Of a DNA stretch of 9,992 nt, positions 1 to 7,254 are shown in pieces; the stretch's first letter is position 1, and every line of letters begins with the position of its first letter. Location of the stretch: positions 9,630 to 19,621 of the forward strand of contig DCJC01000068.1 of assembly GCA_002317355.1 (NCBI GenBank), written 5' to 3'. Position numbers and translations under genes: made by a program. Below the pieces are notes generated by a model, which was given only the letters and a program-made list of their open reading frames with translations, was not told where the DNA came from and searched no databases. Origin of the DNA: Prevotellaceae bacterium UBA1710 (lineage in GTDB: Bacteria; Bacteroidota; Bacteroidia; Bacteroidales; Bacteroidaceae).

Positions 1-269
1 TTTACATAGTCAGCGTGTCCTGGACAGTCAACGTGAGCGTAGTGACGGTTTGCAGTCTGATACTCAACGTGAGCTGTGTTGATAGTGATACCGCGCTCCT
101 TCTCCTCAGGTGCGTTGTCGATCTGATCAAAAGACTTTACCTCAGAGAGACCCTTCTTAGCAAGAACGGTTGTGATAGCTGCAGTCAAAGTTGTCTTACC
201 GTGGTCAACGTGACCGATGGTACCAATGTTTACGTGGACTTTGTCACGTACAAAATTTTCTTTTGCCAT
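1..269 (-). CDS. tuf: Elongation factor Tu, N-terminal part (runs off left edge)
   Basis: EF-Tu is the cytoplasmic GTPase that delivers aminoacyl-tRNA to the ribosomal A site. The ATG lies at 267-269 and the reading continues off the left edge, giving 89 residues of a protein usually about 395 long. The start MAKENFVRDKVHVNIGTIGH is typical. The P-loop GHVDHGKT is at residues 19-26, the switch I motif RGITI at 59-63 and the G3 motif DCPGH at 81-85; all are intact. It is the last gene of a tRNA-tuf operon: four tRNA genes lie upstream on the same strand and the last ends 107 nt before the ATG. That leader contains two small hairpins (CGCCAA/TTGGCG at 333-350 and GTCTA/TAGAC at 304-316) but no clear promoter of its own, so tuf is probably expressed from the promoter at 854-885. 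Identification is essentially certain; the rest of the gene is unseen. Confidence 0.98.
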   Translation of the reverse strand, partial: MAKENFVRDKVHVNIGTIGHVDHGKTTLTAAITTVLAKKGLSEVKSFDQIDNAPEEKERGITINTAHVEYQTANRHYAHVDCPGHADYV

Positions 270-376
270 TGCTTTAAATTTTTATTATTATTTTTTCGAT
301 ATTGTCTAGTTTAGACTCCTCGCTTTTATTTACGCCAATTCCCCTTGGCGAATGAAGCCATGAGGTTGAGATGATG

Positions 377-448
<72 letters not shown>

Positions 449-451
449 AAG

Positions 452-527
452 TGGAGCGGAAAACGGGGCTCAAACCCGCGACCCCCAGCTTGGAAGGCTA
501 GTGCTCTATCAACTGAGCTATTTCCGC
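452..527 (-). tRNA. tRNA-Gly (anticodon TCC), CCA encoded
   Basis: This is a cloverleaf on the minus strand with acceptor stem GCGGAAA/TTTCCGC. The anticodon arm CTAGC-CTTCCAA-GCTAG gives anticodon TCC at 492-494, and the T loop contains GGTTTGAGCCC. The discriminator T (455) is followed directly by an encoded CCA (452-454). It is the only tRNA of the four that carries CCA in the DNA. Only three bases separate it from the following tRNA-Thr, so the two must be cut from one precursor. Confidence 0.97.
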
Positions 528-587
528 ATTGAGTTTCGAAGAAAAAACGCGAGAATAAGTAATCCTATGCTCGCGTCATCCTTAGAG

Positions 588-670
588 TGGGTGGTGATGG
601 ATTCGAACCACCGAAGGTAAAAACCAGCAGATTTACAGTCTGCCCCATTTGGCCACTCTGGTAACCACCC
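588..670 (-). tRNA. tRNA-Tyr (anticodon GTA)
   Basis: This is a class II tRNA of 83 nt with a long variable arm, as expected for bacterial tRNA-Tyr. The acceptor stem is GGGTGGT/ACCACCC. The anticodon stem-loop CAGACTGTAAATCTG places GTA at 634-636, and the T arm has GGTTCGAATCC. The discriminator is A and no CCA is encoded. The 60-nt spacer to tRNA-Gly contains a 7-bp stem (547-553 with 570-576) that may serve precursor processing. Confidence 0.97.
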
Positions 671-724
671 TCAAAAATATATGCGTCCCTTTGCTTCTGA
701 ACCTTACTCCCAATTTCTTAGGAG

Positions 725-798
725 AGCCTCTTGTCGGATTCGAACCAACGACCCCGAGATTACAAATCACGTGCTCTGGCCAACTGAGCTAAAGAGGC
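725..798 (-). tRNA. tRNA-Thr (anticodon TGT)
   Basis: This is a cloverleaf on the minus strand with acceptor stem GCCTCTT/AAGAGGC, D arm AGCTCAGTTGGCCAGAGC and anticodon loop TTTGTAA, giving TGT at 762-764. The T arm contains GGTTCGAATCC. The anticodon stem has one T-T mismatch. The discriminator is T and no CCA is encoded. It is the first tRNA of the operon, 56 nt downstream of the -7 element at 854-861. Confidence 0.97.
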
Positions 799-853
799 AT
801 GTCCGAGTGTCAAAATTAACACCTTAGAAAGGACTGATTTTTGATTTCGGATG

Positions 854-885
854 CAAAGGTACGCATAATTTTTTAAATCACCAAA
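854..885 (-). promoter_or_regulatory. Promoter of the tRNA-tuf operon
   Basis: On the minus strand, TTTG (882-885) is followed after exactly 20 nt by TACCTTTG (854-861). This is a full match to the Bacteroidetes primary-sigma consensus TTTG-N19/20-TAnnTTTG. It lies between the hpf stop and the first tRNA, so the tRNA-tuf unit is transcribed separately from rpsU-xerC-hpf. Confidence 0.85.
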
Positions 886-901
886 CTTTTCGCGAAGTTT
901 T

Positions 902-1201
902 TTAATGATTTCTTGCTTTTTCTTTAATTTTTGCCAATTTAACCTTGAGAGCATCTACGCATAGATCTACGCCTTCTTCAAACGTGTCACATGTCTTCTC
1001 TACGAAAACCGGAGCTCCAGGTATGCCTACATTCATACTTACATGCTTATTCAAAGCGGTAGCAGGCTTGACAACCTTAAGTTGCACCTCAACTTTCTGT
1101 ATATCATCGTAAGACTTTGAGAGTTTCTCTACTTTCTTGTTGACAAACTCCTGTAATTTCTCTTGTGCGTCGAAATTGACTGCCTGAATTTTAATTTCCA
1201 T
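902..1201 (-). CDS. hpf: Ribosome hibernation-promoting factor (HPF/YfiA family, short form)
   Basis: This is a 99-residue cytoplasmic protein of the HPF/RaiA family. Family members bind the 30S decoding region in stationary phase, block mRNA and tRNA binding and stabilise inactive ribosomes. The start MEIKIQAVNFDAQEKLQEFV and the strand pattern KVEVQLKV...NKHVSMNVGIPG...VFVEKTCDTFEEGVDLCVDALKVKLAKIKEK fit the beta-alpha-beta-beta-beta-alpha fold over the whole length. There is no C-terminal dimerisation extension, so this is the short type, which normally needs a partner such as RMF to form 100S particles. It starts 21 nt after the xerC stop and is probably co-transcribed with xerC and rpsU. 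This arrangement between rpsU-xerC and tuf is common in Bacteroidetes. Confidence 0.95.
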   Translation of the reverse strand: MEIKIQAVNFDAQEKLQEFVNKKVEKLSKSYDDIQKVEVQLKVVKPATALNKHVSMNVGIPGAPVFVEKTCDTFEEGVDLCVDALKVKLAKIKEKARNH

Positions 1202-1222
1202 GGTTAACTTGTGTTTTAAAAG

Positions 1223-2113
1223 TTAGACATCAGCTCTTGGATGAGCTTTCTTGTAAATTCTCTTTAGATCCTCGAAGGTTACGTGTGTATAAACCTCAGT
1301 CGTTGCTATGCTTTCGTGACCGAGCAGTTTCTGGACACTACCTAACTGCGCATCATGATTTAGCATTGATGTTGCAAAAGAGTGACGAAGCACATGAGGC
1401 GAGCGTTTCTTCATTGATGTGACTAAGGAGAGATACTTGCGAACCGTGGAATATACCCACGCCTCATTCACTCTATGTCCTTTGTCGTTTACAAAGAAAG
1501 CGTCATTCTCACGCTGTGATATATGCTCATCTCGCATCTCGATATAAGCATGCAAGCTTTCTGAGAGTTCACTTGTCATTGGCATCAGGCGCTGTTTGCG
1601 TCTCTTACCCGTTATCTTTATCTCATTATTTATGAAATTGACATCCGAGTCGTTCATGCCAACGGCTTCTGCTCTTCGCATTCCAGTTGAATATAATAAT
1701 AATAATAATGTACGCGAACGCACGTCATTAAAGTTATTCATATCCCACTGTAAGCCATCAAGCAACCTTTCTGCTTCCGATTCCTTAAGGAACATCGGCA
1801 GGGGCTTCTGCTTCTTAGGTCCTGTAACCAGATGCGCTGGATCCTTATCCACCAGTTTCGTCTTCAAGGCGAATCGGTACATGGATTTCACAGCACTAAG
1901 CTGTTTGCAGACATAGGTCGCTTTCTGACCTTGTTCCATCAAACTGCCCACCCAGTCGCGTACCACATCAGCATCGGCTGTTTCAAGGGTCTGACCATCG
2001 AGCGAGGCAACGAACTTCGAGAAGTTCATCAGCGCATCGCGATATGTTGCAACGGTAAGAGGTGAAGCCACCCGTTCCGTTTCCAAATATCTGAGGAAAT
2101 CATCGATAATCAT
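1223..2113 (-). CDS. xerC: Tyrosine recombinase XerC/XerD family
   Basis: This 296-residue site-specific recombinase has the usual length of chromosomal Xer proteins, which resolve chromosome dimers at dif. The N-terminal SAM-like core-binding domain is at about residues 1-90 and the catalytic domain at about 105-290. All active-site residues are present: R146 (GMRRAE), K170 (ITGK), H240 and R243 (SPHVLRHSFAT), H266 (LLGHESIATT) and nucleophile Y275 (EVYTHV). The spacings match E. coli XerD. Its setting between rpsU and hpf is a core-genome one, so it is a housekeeping recombinase rather than an integron or transposon integrase. XerC versus XerD cannot be decided from this sequence alone. A promoter-like sequence ends almost at its ATG. 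Confidence 0.95.
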   Translation of the reverse strand: MIIDDFLRYLETERVASPLTVATYRDALMNFSKFVASLDGQTLETADADVVRDWVGSLMEQGQKATYVCKQLSAVKSMYRFALKTKLVDKDPAHLVTGPKKQKPLPMFLKESEAERLLDGLQWDMNNFNDVRSRTLLLLLYSTGMRRAEAVGMNDSDVNFINNEIKITGKRRKQRLMPMTSELSESLHAYIEMRDEHISQRENDAFFVNDKGHRVNEAWVYSTVRKYLSLVTSMKKRSPHVLRHSFATSMLNHDAQLGSVQKLLGHESIATTEVYTHVTFEDLKRIYKKAHPRADV

Positions 2114-2117
2114 GGTG

Positions 2118-2149
2118 CGAATTTACTAATTAAAATTCAGTCCACCAAA
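2118..2149 (-). promoter_or_regulatory. Possible internal promoter placing the start at the xerC ATG
   Basis: On the minus strand TTTG (2146-2149) is followed after 20 nt by TAAATTCG (2118-2125), one mismatch from TAnnTTTG. Only 4 nt separate this element from the xerC ATG (2111-2113), so transcription would start at or next to the start codon and yield a leaderless mRNA. It is a pattern match only. Confidence 0.4.
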
Positions 2150-2170
2150 TAATTTAACAGATTTTTTAAA

Positions 2171-2362
2171 TTATTCTTCGTTCTGACGCAACTGCTGTAC
2201 ATAGATTGCGTGCTCCATCTTGAGGCGCTTGAGTACAGAAGGCTTGTTGAACTGCTGACGAGAGCGGAGCTCCTTAACGACACCAGTCTTCTCAAACTTT
2301 CTCTTAAACTTCTTCAGCGCGCGCTCGATGTTCTCGCCTTCTTTTACGGGTACAATGATCAT
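2171..2362 (-). CDS. rpsU: 30S ribosomal protein bS21
   Basis: This is a 63-residue basic protein of the bS21 family, which sits near the 3' end of 16S rRNA on the 30S platform. In Bacteroidetes bS21, together with bS18 and bS6, is known to help sequester the anti-Shine-Dalgarno sequence. The start MIIVPVKEGENIERALKKFKRKFEKTGV is diagnostic, followed by the helical RSRQQFNKPSVLKRLKMEHA region. It is the first gene of rpsU-xerC-hpf, with 57 nt to xerC. The leader is A-rich (AAAAACAAAACAAAATG) and shows no GGAGG. That contrasts with Flavobacteriales, where rpsU mRNA carries a strong Shine-Dalgarno, and fits a Bacteroidales host. Confidence 0.97.
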   Translation of the reverse strand: MIIVPVKEGENIERALKKFKRKFEKTGVVKELRSRQQFNKPSVLKRLKMEHAIYVQQLRQNEE

Positions 2363-2461
2363 TTTGTTTTGTTTTTAAATTTAATAATGTATTTGATAAA
2401 AATTATATAATGCCACGGACTTTGTTTTAAGCTAACTTTACAAAAATTCCGAAAGCGGGTG

Positions 2462-2493
2462 CAAAATTACACATTTTCAGCGAGATAGACAAA
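2462..2493 (-). promoter_or_regulatory. Promoter of rpsU-xerC-hpf
   Basis: On the minus strand TTTG (2490-2493) is followed after 20 nt by TAATTTTG (2462-2469), a perfect Bacteroidetes consensus match. It implies a 5' leader of roughly 90 nt before rpsU. Confidence 0.8.
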
Positions 2494-2553
2494 TAATTTT
2501 AGTAAAAATGCACATATTTTGGCTCGAATCGGTGTTTTCTGCGCAAAAAAATG

Positions 2554-2582
2554 CTGTTTTTCATATATTTTGTGTAATTTTG
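2554..2582 (+). promoter_or_regulatory. Promoter of the OmpA-like gene
   Basis: TAATTTTG at 2575-2582 is a perfect -7 element, 61 nt before the ATG at 2644. The -33 region is weak: CTG at 2554-2556 with an 18-nt spacer is the best partner. Together with the promoter at 2462-2493 it makes this a divergent promoter region. Confidence 0.6.
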
Positions 2583-2643
2583 CCACCAAATTACAATTGC
2601 ATAGAACGTATAAAAACAACTTATAAAACCAAAAAAACTAATC

Positions 2644-3891
2644 ATGCAAATTACAAAAGTAATTCTTTCTGTTATTCTTGGTGCAATAGCAGCTACAAAC
2701 TGCTTTGCACAGAGATCAACTATCAATGATGCTCGCGACGCACAGGCGCAGAAGCAAGGCTACTACTCAGAACCCTACGGATTCATTCAGGTACAAGGCG
2801 GTCTCAACACTACCCTTTCGCCAGGCAACGTGATGAAGCCAACATTCAGCCTGGCAGGTGGTTATATGTTTACCCCAAGTGTCGGACTTCGCCTTCACGC
2901 TAACGGTCTGACATCAAAGAACGGTTTCCATAGCATTGGTGACAAGTATCAGTTCAAGTATATCAATACAAATATCGACCTCATGGTCAACCTCACCAAT
3001 ATCGGCAACAGCCCTGAGGGCCTCTTCAATCTCTATCTCGTAGCTGGTACAGGTCTTGCTTATTGCTGGAACAATGACGAGTTTGCAGTTATCGCAAACA
3101 AAGGCGTCATCAAGGAGGATATCAGCAACGCATGGATCACAAACGCTCACAAAGATCTCTTCAGCCACAACATCCGTGCTGGTCTTCTCTTCGATTTCAA
3201 CATCTCAAAGAATTTCTCTGTAGGTGCTGAGTTCGACCTCAACAATCTCAGCGATCGCTTCAACTCTAAGTACAACGATGCTTGCGACTGGATGGCTACA
3301 GGCCAGCTCTCTGTGACCTACAAGTTTGGATTCAAGGAATACAAGGGACGCGTTCTCCCAACTCCAGTAAAGGAGAAGAAGGTTGAGAAGAAGGTAGAGA
3401 AGAAGGAAGAGCCAAAGCCTGTTGTAGTAGAAGAGCCAAAGTACGAGACTCGTATCGACACAATCTGGTATGAAGATGTTACTTACAAAACCATTCCTGT
3501 TGAGGAGAAGATTGAGCGCAACGTACACTACAAGCTTCGCCAGAGCGACTCTATCTCAACATCTATGTTCAAGGAGATTGCACAGTTCGTAGAGACTCAC
3601 AAGGATTGCAAGGTCAACATCAAAGCTTATGCCGACAAGGGCACAGGTAATGCAAAGCTCAACATGAAATACTCTCAGCAGCGTGCAGAGGGCGTAAAGA
3701 AGGAACTCGTTGACAAGGGTGTACCTGCAAACATCATCACAATGGAATGGTTTGGTGATACCGTTCAGCCATACGCAACCAACGATGAGAACCGTGTAGC
3801 TATCACCACAGCCGTGGGTATGGGTGAAAAGAAAGAAAAAGTCGTAACAAAAAAATTCAGGACTAAGACAAAACAAGTCCGCGTCAAATAA
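2644..3891 (+). CDS. OmpA-like outer membrane porin with peptidoglycan-binding domain
   Basis: This 415-residue outer membrane protein probably tethers the outer membrane to peptidoglycan. Residues 1-22 form a type I signal peptide (cleavage FA|QR). Residues about 40-230 are rich in alternating aromatic strands and glycines (GFIQVQGGL, FSLAGGYMFTPSVGLRL, NFSVGAEFDL, QLSVTYKFGF), as in an 8-stranded OmpA-type barrel. Residues 241-267 are a charged KEKKVEKKVEKKEEPKPVVVEEP linker. Residues about 290-392 form an OmpA C-terminal domain. D331 (AYADKG) and R347 (QQRAEGV) match the two OmpA residues that bind diaminopimelate, and NRVAI is at 383-387. A basic tail (KKFRTKTKQVRVK) follows the domain. 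The gene has its own promoter and a strong terminator, so it is monocistronic. C20 does not form a convincing lipobox. Confidence 0.92.
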   Translation: MQITKVILSVILGAIAATNCFAQRSTINDARDAQAQKQGYYSEPYGFIQVQGGLNTTLSPGNVMKPTFSLAGGYMFTPSVGLRLHANGLTSKNGFHSIGDKYQFKYINTNIDLMVNLTNIGNSPEGLFNLYLVAGTGLAYCWNNDEFAVIANKGVIKEDISNAWITNAHKDLFSHNIRAGLLFDFNISKNFSVGAEFDLNNLSDRFNSKYNDACDWMATGQLSVTYKFGFKEYKGRVLPTPVKEKKVEKKVEKKEEPKPVVVEEPKYETRIDTIWYEDVTYKTIPVEEKIERNVHYKLRQSDSISTSMFKEIAQFVETHKDCKVNIKAYADKGTGNAKLNMKYSQQRAEGVKKELVDKGVPANIITMEWFGDTVQPYATNDENRVAITTAVGMGEKKEKVVTKKFRTKTKQVRVK

Positions 3892-3898
3892 AAGCATT

Positions 3899-3933
3899 AT
3901 GAGCACAGCCAATAAAGGTTGTGCTCATTTTTT
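3899..3933 (+). terminator. Intrinsic terminator of the OmpA-like gene
   Basis: A 12-bp stem (3899-3910 with 3917-3928, one G-U pair) closes the loop AATAAA and is followed by an uninterrupted T run through 3933. It begins 8 nt after the stop codon. Confidence 0.92.
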
Positions 3934-4260
3934 CGTTATTTTGTCTTTTCACGGTGGCTCGGCTGGGTGAGTGCTCATTTTTATCGGGAAGCCCTAAAGG
4001 CTTACCAGGAAAAAGGAGAACTCGCATCAGCCAGGGATTTGCCACAAGCAAAGACCTAAAAGAGACACCATGAAAAGTATTTTGCTCTATTACCTATTTG
4101 TGGGTTTTCCCCCATGTTTTTTCCACTGAGCCGGATTATGCTGTCGCTGGAAAATGCCTGATGAACCATTTTTTATGTCTGAAACAATGTCCGTTTACTG
4201 AAATAATGTTAATATCAGCCACAGGTTGGAAAAAACTCGTTATTTTTATGAAAATTCCTT
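3934..4260. other. 327-bp gap without a convincing gene
   Basis: No conserved reading frame is visible. A second exact copy of the terminator tail GTGCTCATTTTT occurs at 3971-3982 (first copy 3921-3932). A small stem AAGCC/GGCTT lies at 3989-4003. An ATG at 4070 opens a 19-codon hydrophobic frame ending at 4129 with no support for expression. The A+T content rises toward the promoter at 4261. Confidence 0.6.
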
Positions 4261-4290
4261 TTTGTTATCTAAATTATATTTGTAATTTTG
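4261..4290 (+). promoter_or_regulatory. Promoter of the lipoprotein gene
   Basis: TTTG (4261-4264) and TAATTTTG (4283-4290) are separated by 18 nt. A second perfect -7 match, TATATTTG, lies at 4275-4282 immediately before it. The predicted leader is about 65 nt. Confidence 0.7.
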
Positions 4291-4362
4291 CATCAGAAAC
4301 CTATAGCATAGGTGTCGGATAACGTTTATTCAAGATAATTCATTCATAAAATCAACAAACAA

Positions 4363-5280
4363 ATGAAAAAACTTTTTTCTTATCTCATGATCTTTGCATG
4401 CCTTCTCGGTACTGCAGTTGTAACTTCATGTGGAAGTGATGATGACAAAGAGGTAACACTCGAGACTCCTAAGTTCGAGTCAGATGCTGCCCTCTATAGA
4501 ATTGAAACTAACGATGCGAAGATTGCATACATCGAACTCACTTCAGCAGGCAATTACTACATTGAGTATCTCACTATGGTAAAGGGTAAGGCTGCTTCAC
4601 TCAACGTAAACGAAGTTCAGGTACCTCTCCCATTCGCTTCAAGCAGACTCGCAACTCGTGCTTCTATAGATAACTTCGAGTATGGTACTTTCAAGAAGAA
4701 TGAGGATGGCAGCTTCGAGCTTGATGGCAAGGGAACCCTCACAATCGAGACTGCTGGTGGTAGCAAGTACACTATCACCATCACCATCAACGGCAAGGAA
4801 AAGAAATACACTGGCACAAGAGAGCCTAAAATCTACAACACAGCAACTGTAAGCAAGATCTGCCGTTCATGGAAAATGAAGAAGGTTTACATCAACTGGG
4901 ATGTTAAAGTCATGGGTATCACTAACCATATCAGTGAAGAGGCAAGCAGCTATAAAGATCTCATGAACAAACTCAACAAATATGCTGGAAGTAATTATAC
5001 AGAATCTATTGAGGAAATTGACTACATCACCTTCAACACCTCTGGTTCATACGTTGTAAAGACAGCATCTTCAATCGAGCGCAGCTACTGGAAGTGGAAT
5101 GAGAGCAAGAGCACACTTTATCTTAGCAACGATTCAAACATCGGTCTCGTTGTGTCTTTCTCAGGCAAGAGAATGAAGATGGAATACACAATGGATGCAG
5201 ACATGAAGGGAGAGAAGGGCGAAGAAGCTTCTACCTCAATGTCATTGGGCTACGAGTTCGAAGAGACTCTCGTTAGATAA
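4363..5280 (+). CDS. Surface-exposed lipoprotein with lipocalin-like C-terminal half
   Basis: This is a 305-residue lipoprotein of unknown substrate. The start MKKLFSYLMIFACLLG is followed by a lipobox VTSC with lipidated C23. The next residues, GSDDDKE, resemble the acidic lipoprotein export signal that sends Bacteroidetes lipoproteins to the cell surface. Residues about 35-157 are beta-rich and carry a run of alternating strands (GTLTIETAGGSKYTITITING). Residues about 167-303 look like the lipocalin-like domains common in Bacteroidetes lipoproteins: CRSWKMKKVYI, YITFNTSGSYVV, WKWNESKSTLYLSND, VVSFSGKRMKMEYTM. It has its own promoter and terminator and no functional neighbour such as SusC/D. 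The surface location is inferred from the signal; the fold is a pattern judgement. Confidence 0.8.
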   Translation: MKKLFSYLMIFACLLGTAVVTSCGSDDDKEVTLETPKFESDAALYRIETNDAKIAYIELTSAGNYYIEYLTMVKGKAASLNVNEVQVPLPFASSRLATRASIDNFEYGTFKKNEDGSFELDGKGTLTIETAGGSKYTITITINGKEKKYTGTREPKIYNTATVSKICRSWKMKKVYINWDVKVMGITNHISEEASSYKDLMNKLNKYAGSNYTESIEEIDYITFNTSGSYVVKTASSIERSYWKWNESKSTLYLSNDSNIGLVVSFSGKRMKMEYTMDADMKGEKGEEASTSMSLGYEFEETLVR

Positions 5281-5302
5281 ACTCCAAATATTCAATAAAT
5301 AC

Positions 5303-5331
5303 AAAAGGGATGCTTCACGGCATCCCTTTTT
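5303..5331 (+). terminator. Intrinsic terminator of the lipoprotein gene
   Basis: An 11-bp stem AAAAGGGATGC/GCATCCCTTTT encloses the loop TTCACG, with the T run continuing to 5331. It starts 22 nt after the stop codon and is A/T-symmetric, so it could act on both strands. Confidence 0.93.
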
Positions 5332-5727
5332 CTATTTTTCCACATCGCCATGATTCCCAAATGTCTCATATCGACTTCCAATACATTCACGCTTCAACAC
5401 CGTTTCATCTCCGATTAAATTGCAATTTAATGGGAGTTCAATCGGACTTTAATCGGAGTTTAATGGGACTTTGAGCAAGACATCTTAAAAAGCACGACCT
5501 CTTATCAAAGACATAAAGGCACAGAACAAACTCCGAGTTACGCAGATAGAATTGTTCGATTTTCCCGTATCCACAAACATGACTCAATTCCATCATCGGC
5601 TATGAATCACAATATGGAATATATCCTTTTCTGTTTAATTTAATCTCTTTAAACTATAACAAGTAGATTAATTGAGCAAAACGAAGACTTTCGACTTAAA
5701 AAAGATTAAAACTAACTACACATTAGA
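5332..5727. other. Gene-free gap containing an 11-bp repeat array
   Basis: No gene is recognised between the terminator at 5303-5331 and the promoter at 5728. The only structure seen is the repeat array at 5409-5469, listed separately. The remainder is A+T-rich and has stops in all frames at short intervals. Confidence 0.6.
5409..5469 (+). repeat. 11-bp repeat array 1 (inverted unit plus four direct units)
   Basis: An inverted unit CTCCGATTAAA (5409-5419) and a palindromic spacer TTGCAA (5420-5425) are followed by four contiguous 11-bp units: TTTAATGGGAG, TTCAATCGGAC, TTTAATCGGAG and TTTAATGGGAC (5426-5469). The inverted unit is the exact reverse complement of the third direct unit. Bases 5409-5436 form a 28-bp palindrome with one mismatched pair. 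The consensus is TTyAATsGGAs. It lies in non-coding DNA after the lipoprotein terminator. A second array of the same design lies at 7753-7826. Confidence 0.85.
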
Positions 5728-5756
5728 TTGTTTTTGTAAGATTATAGCTATATTTG
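5728..5756 (+). promoter_or_regulatory. Promoter of the YwqK-like secreted protein gene
   Basis: TTG (5728-5730) and TATATTTG (5749-5756) are separated by 18 nt. The -7 element is a perfect match and the predicted leader is about 50 nt. Confidence 0.7.
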
Positions 5757-5812
5757 CCAACGAAAAGCAAGTGAATACTATTATTAACAAATGTAACTAA
5801 TCATATATAATC

Positions 5813-7225
5813 ATGAAGAAAACAACATTACCCGTACTCGCTATGGCAATATTGTTGCCTATGAGCGTTTCTGCACAAAACCAAACTACTACAAGTAATT
5901 CTGAAGTTGGCATTGCCACAATCACTCCCGTGTCCAACGAAGAAATCATATACTATGACTACAACTGGAAAGGGGTACCGTCGGCTGAATATGCCACATA
6001 CATCCGTAAGATAATACGTTACGCTGACCCTAACTACCATACACGTTACAAGGACTCATACAAGGATGGAGGCGTTTGTGGCAAAGGCACTCTTGTCGCA
6101 GCAGATAAATATGATGACACCAAGACCATCTACCTTGAAGGTAAGAAGATGAGAAAGGATGGCTCACTTGAGATGACCTTCACCATGGCCGATGGCAAGA
6201 AGCGTTTCGTGACCTATAATGACGATGGCTCAAGATGCCTTGAGGGCATGATGGTGGGCGACAAGTACGAAGGTGCCATAAGGGAGTATCTCAACGATGG
6301 TCAGGCTTGGATCGAAAAGTTCTACGTCCACGGAGAATTGGATACCTCCAAGTCTGAATACATCTCCAACACCATTTATGGCGATATGGCCCACTATAGC
6401 CTTTCCACTAATCAGCAGATAGGTATGGAATCACCTGATGCAAGCGACTATAAGGAAGAGTTTGAAGACGGCATGCGCTGGACTGTAGTAAGAAAGAATG
6501 GTATAGAGATTGCCATTTGTGCCGATCATGCCCGCGACTATGGTGGCAAGCAGGGATTTCTTGCTGCAAGCATAGCCAGGGAATTAAGAGGCGATAATGG
6601 CAAGAAGGAATACACTCGCGTATCGGTATTCATCAAGAATAATACTACCCAAAGCATAAAGTTCGACCCATCACAGATTGAGTCAAAGGGTATCGTAAAG
6701 AAAAAACCAAAAGACATCAACTGGCTTTCTTTTACTGATTTCACAAAGAGCATGGATAAAGCTCAACGTAACGCCCTCGCCATCACAAAGATAGACATGG
6801 AACATGAGGCAAAGAATATGGCTACCACATCACGAACAAGTAATGAAACCTCTACCGATGTTCATCGCGAGAACGAGACAAGCCATACCACAACAAAGGG
6901 ACATTCAACAAAAATAGATAAGCACATCAACGAGAGGGATGTGCATGTAGAGAACAGAGACTACCACGAAACTGTGGATGCCGAACAATACGCAAGAAAT
7001 ATGGAAGTGGCTCGTGAAGAAATTGCACGCTATAGTGATGAACTGCAGATTGTGAACGAATCAAAGCGTCAGGCGTATCTACAGCCTGTTCAGATCAACC
7101 CATTCCAGAGCTATTCAGGTTTTATTTATACTCGCGAACTGAAATATAAGCAGATAGAATATAACATTGTTATCAATGGCATCACCTATCCTTTCTCCAT
7201 AAATGTGAGTGACACACATAGCTGA
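5813..7225 (+). CDS. Secreted protein: YwqK/MORN-like N-terminal part, split beta-rich C-terminal part
   Basis: This is a 470-residue exported protein of unknown function. Residues 1-21 are a type I signal peptide (SVSA|QN). Residues about 45-185 resemble the YwqK/MORN-type repeats frequent in Bacteroidetes (IIYYDYNWKGV, TIYLEGKKMRKDGSLEMTF, FVTYNDDGSRCLEG, GAIREYLNDGQAWIEKFYVHGE), in which short strands carry a G-x-x-x-E/Y rhythm. Residues about 222-290 are beta-rich (WTVVRKNGIEIAICADHA, YTRVSVFIKNNTTQSIKFDPSQI). Residues about 335-390 are Thr/His/Asn/Glu-rich and probably disordered. Residues 390-422 look helical, and 425-465 are again beta-rich (GFIYTRELKYKQIEYNIVINGITYPFSI). The YwqK label describes repeat architecture only and does not imply a toxin partner; none is next to it. 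The gene is monocistronic. Confidence 0.75.
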   Translation: MKKTTLPVLAMAILLPMSVSAQNQTTTSNSEVGIATITPVSNEEIIYYDYNWKGVPSAEYATYIRKIIRYADPNYHTRYKDSYKDGGVCGKGTLVAADKYDDTKTIYLEGKKMRKDGSLEMTFTMADGKKRFVTYNDDGSRCLEGMMVGDKYEGAIREYLNDGQAWIEKFYVHGELDTSKSEYISNTIYGDMAHYSLSTNQQIGMESPDASDYKEEFEDGMRWTVVRKNGIEIAICADHARDYGGKQGFLAASIARELRGDNGKKEYTRVSVFIKNNTTQSIKFDPSQIESKGIVKKKPKDINWLSFTDFTKSMDKAQRNALAITKIDMEHEAKNMATTSRTSNETSTDVHRENETSHTTTKGHSTKIDKHINERDVHVENRDYHETVDAEQYARNMEVAREEIARYSDELQIVNESKRQAYLQPVQINPFQSYSGFIYTRELKYKQIEYNIVINGITYPFSINVSDTHS

Positions 7226-7254
7226 TAGTTTACGTACTTTCGCCCAATCTTTAC

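Noticed and set aside
816..823. TAATTTTG on the minus strand as a second tRNA promoter
   Set aside because: The -7 element matches but no TTG lies 18-21 nt upstream, and a perfect promoter is already present at 854-885.
883..900. AAACTT-TTCGCG-AAGTTT as a terminator of hpf
   Set aside because: On the minus strand it lacks a following U run, the stem is only 6 weak pairs and it overlaps the -33 element of the tRNA promoter. On the plus strand there is no gene to terminate.
2644..2712. Lipobox reading of the OmpA-like signal peptide (C20)
   Set aside because: The residues before C20 (ATN) do not fit a lipobox, and a type I site after FA (residue 22) is clear.
4098..4322. 74-codon frame before the lipoprotein gene
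   Set aside because: It runs through the predicted promoter at 4261-4290 and shows no protein-like pattern.
5409..5469. 11-bp array as a CRISPR array
   Set aside because: The units are contiguous with no unique spacers, the period is far too short and no cas gene is present.
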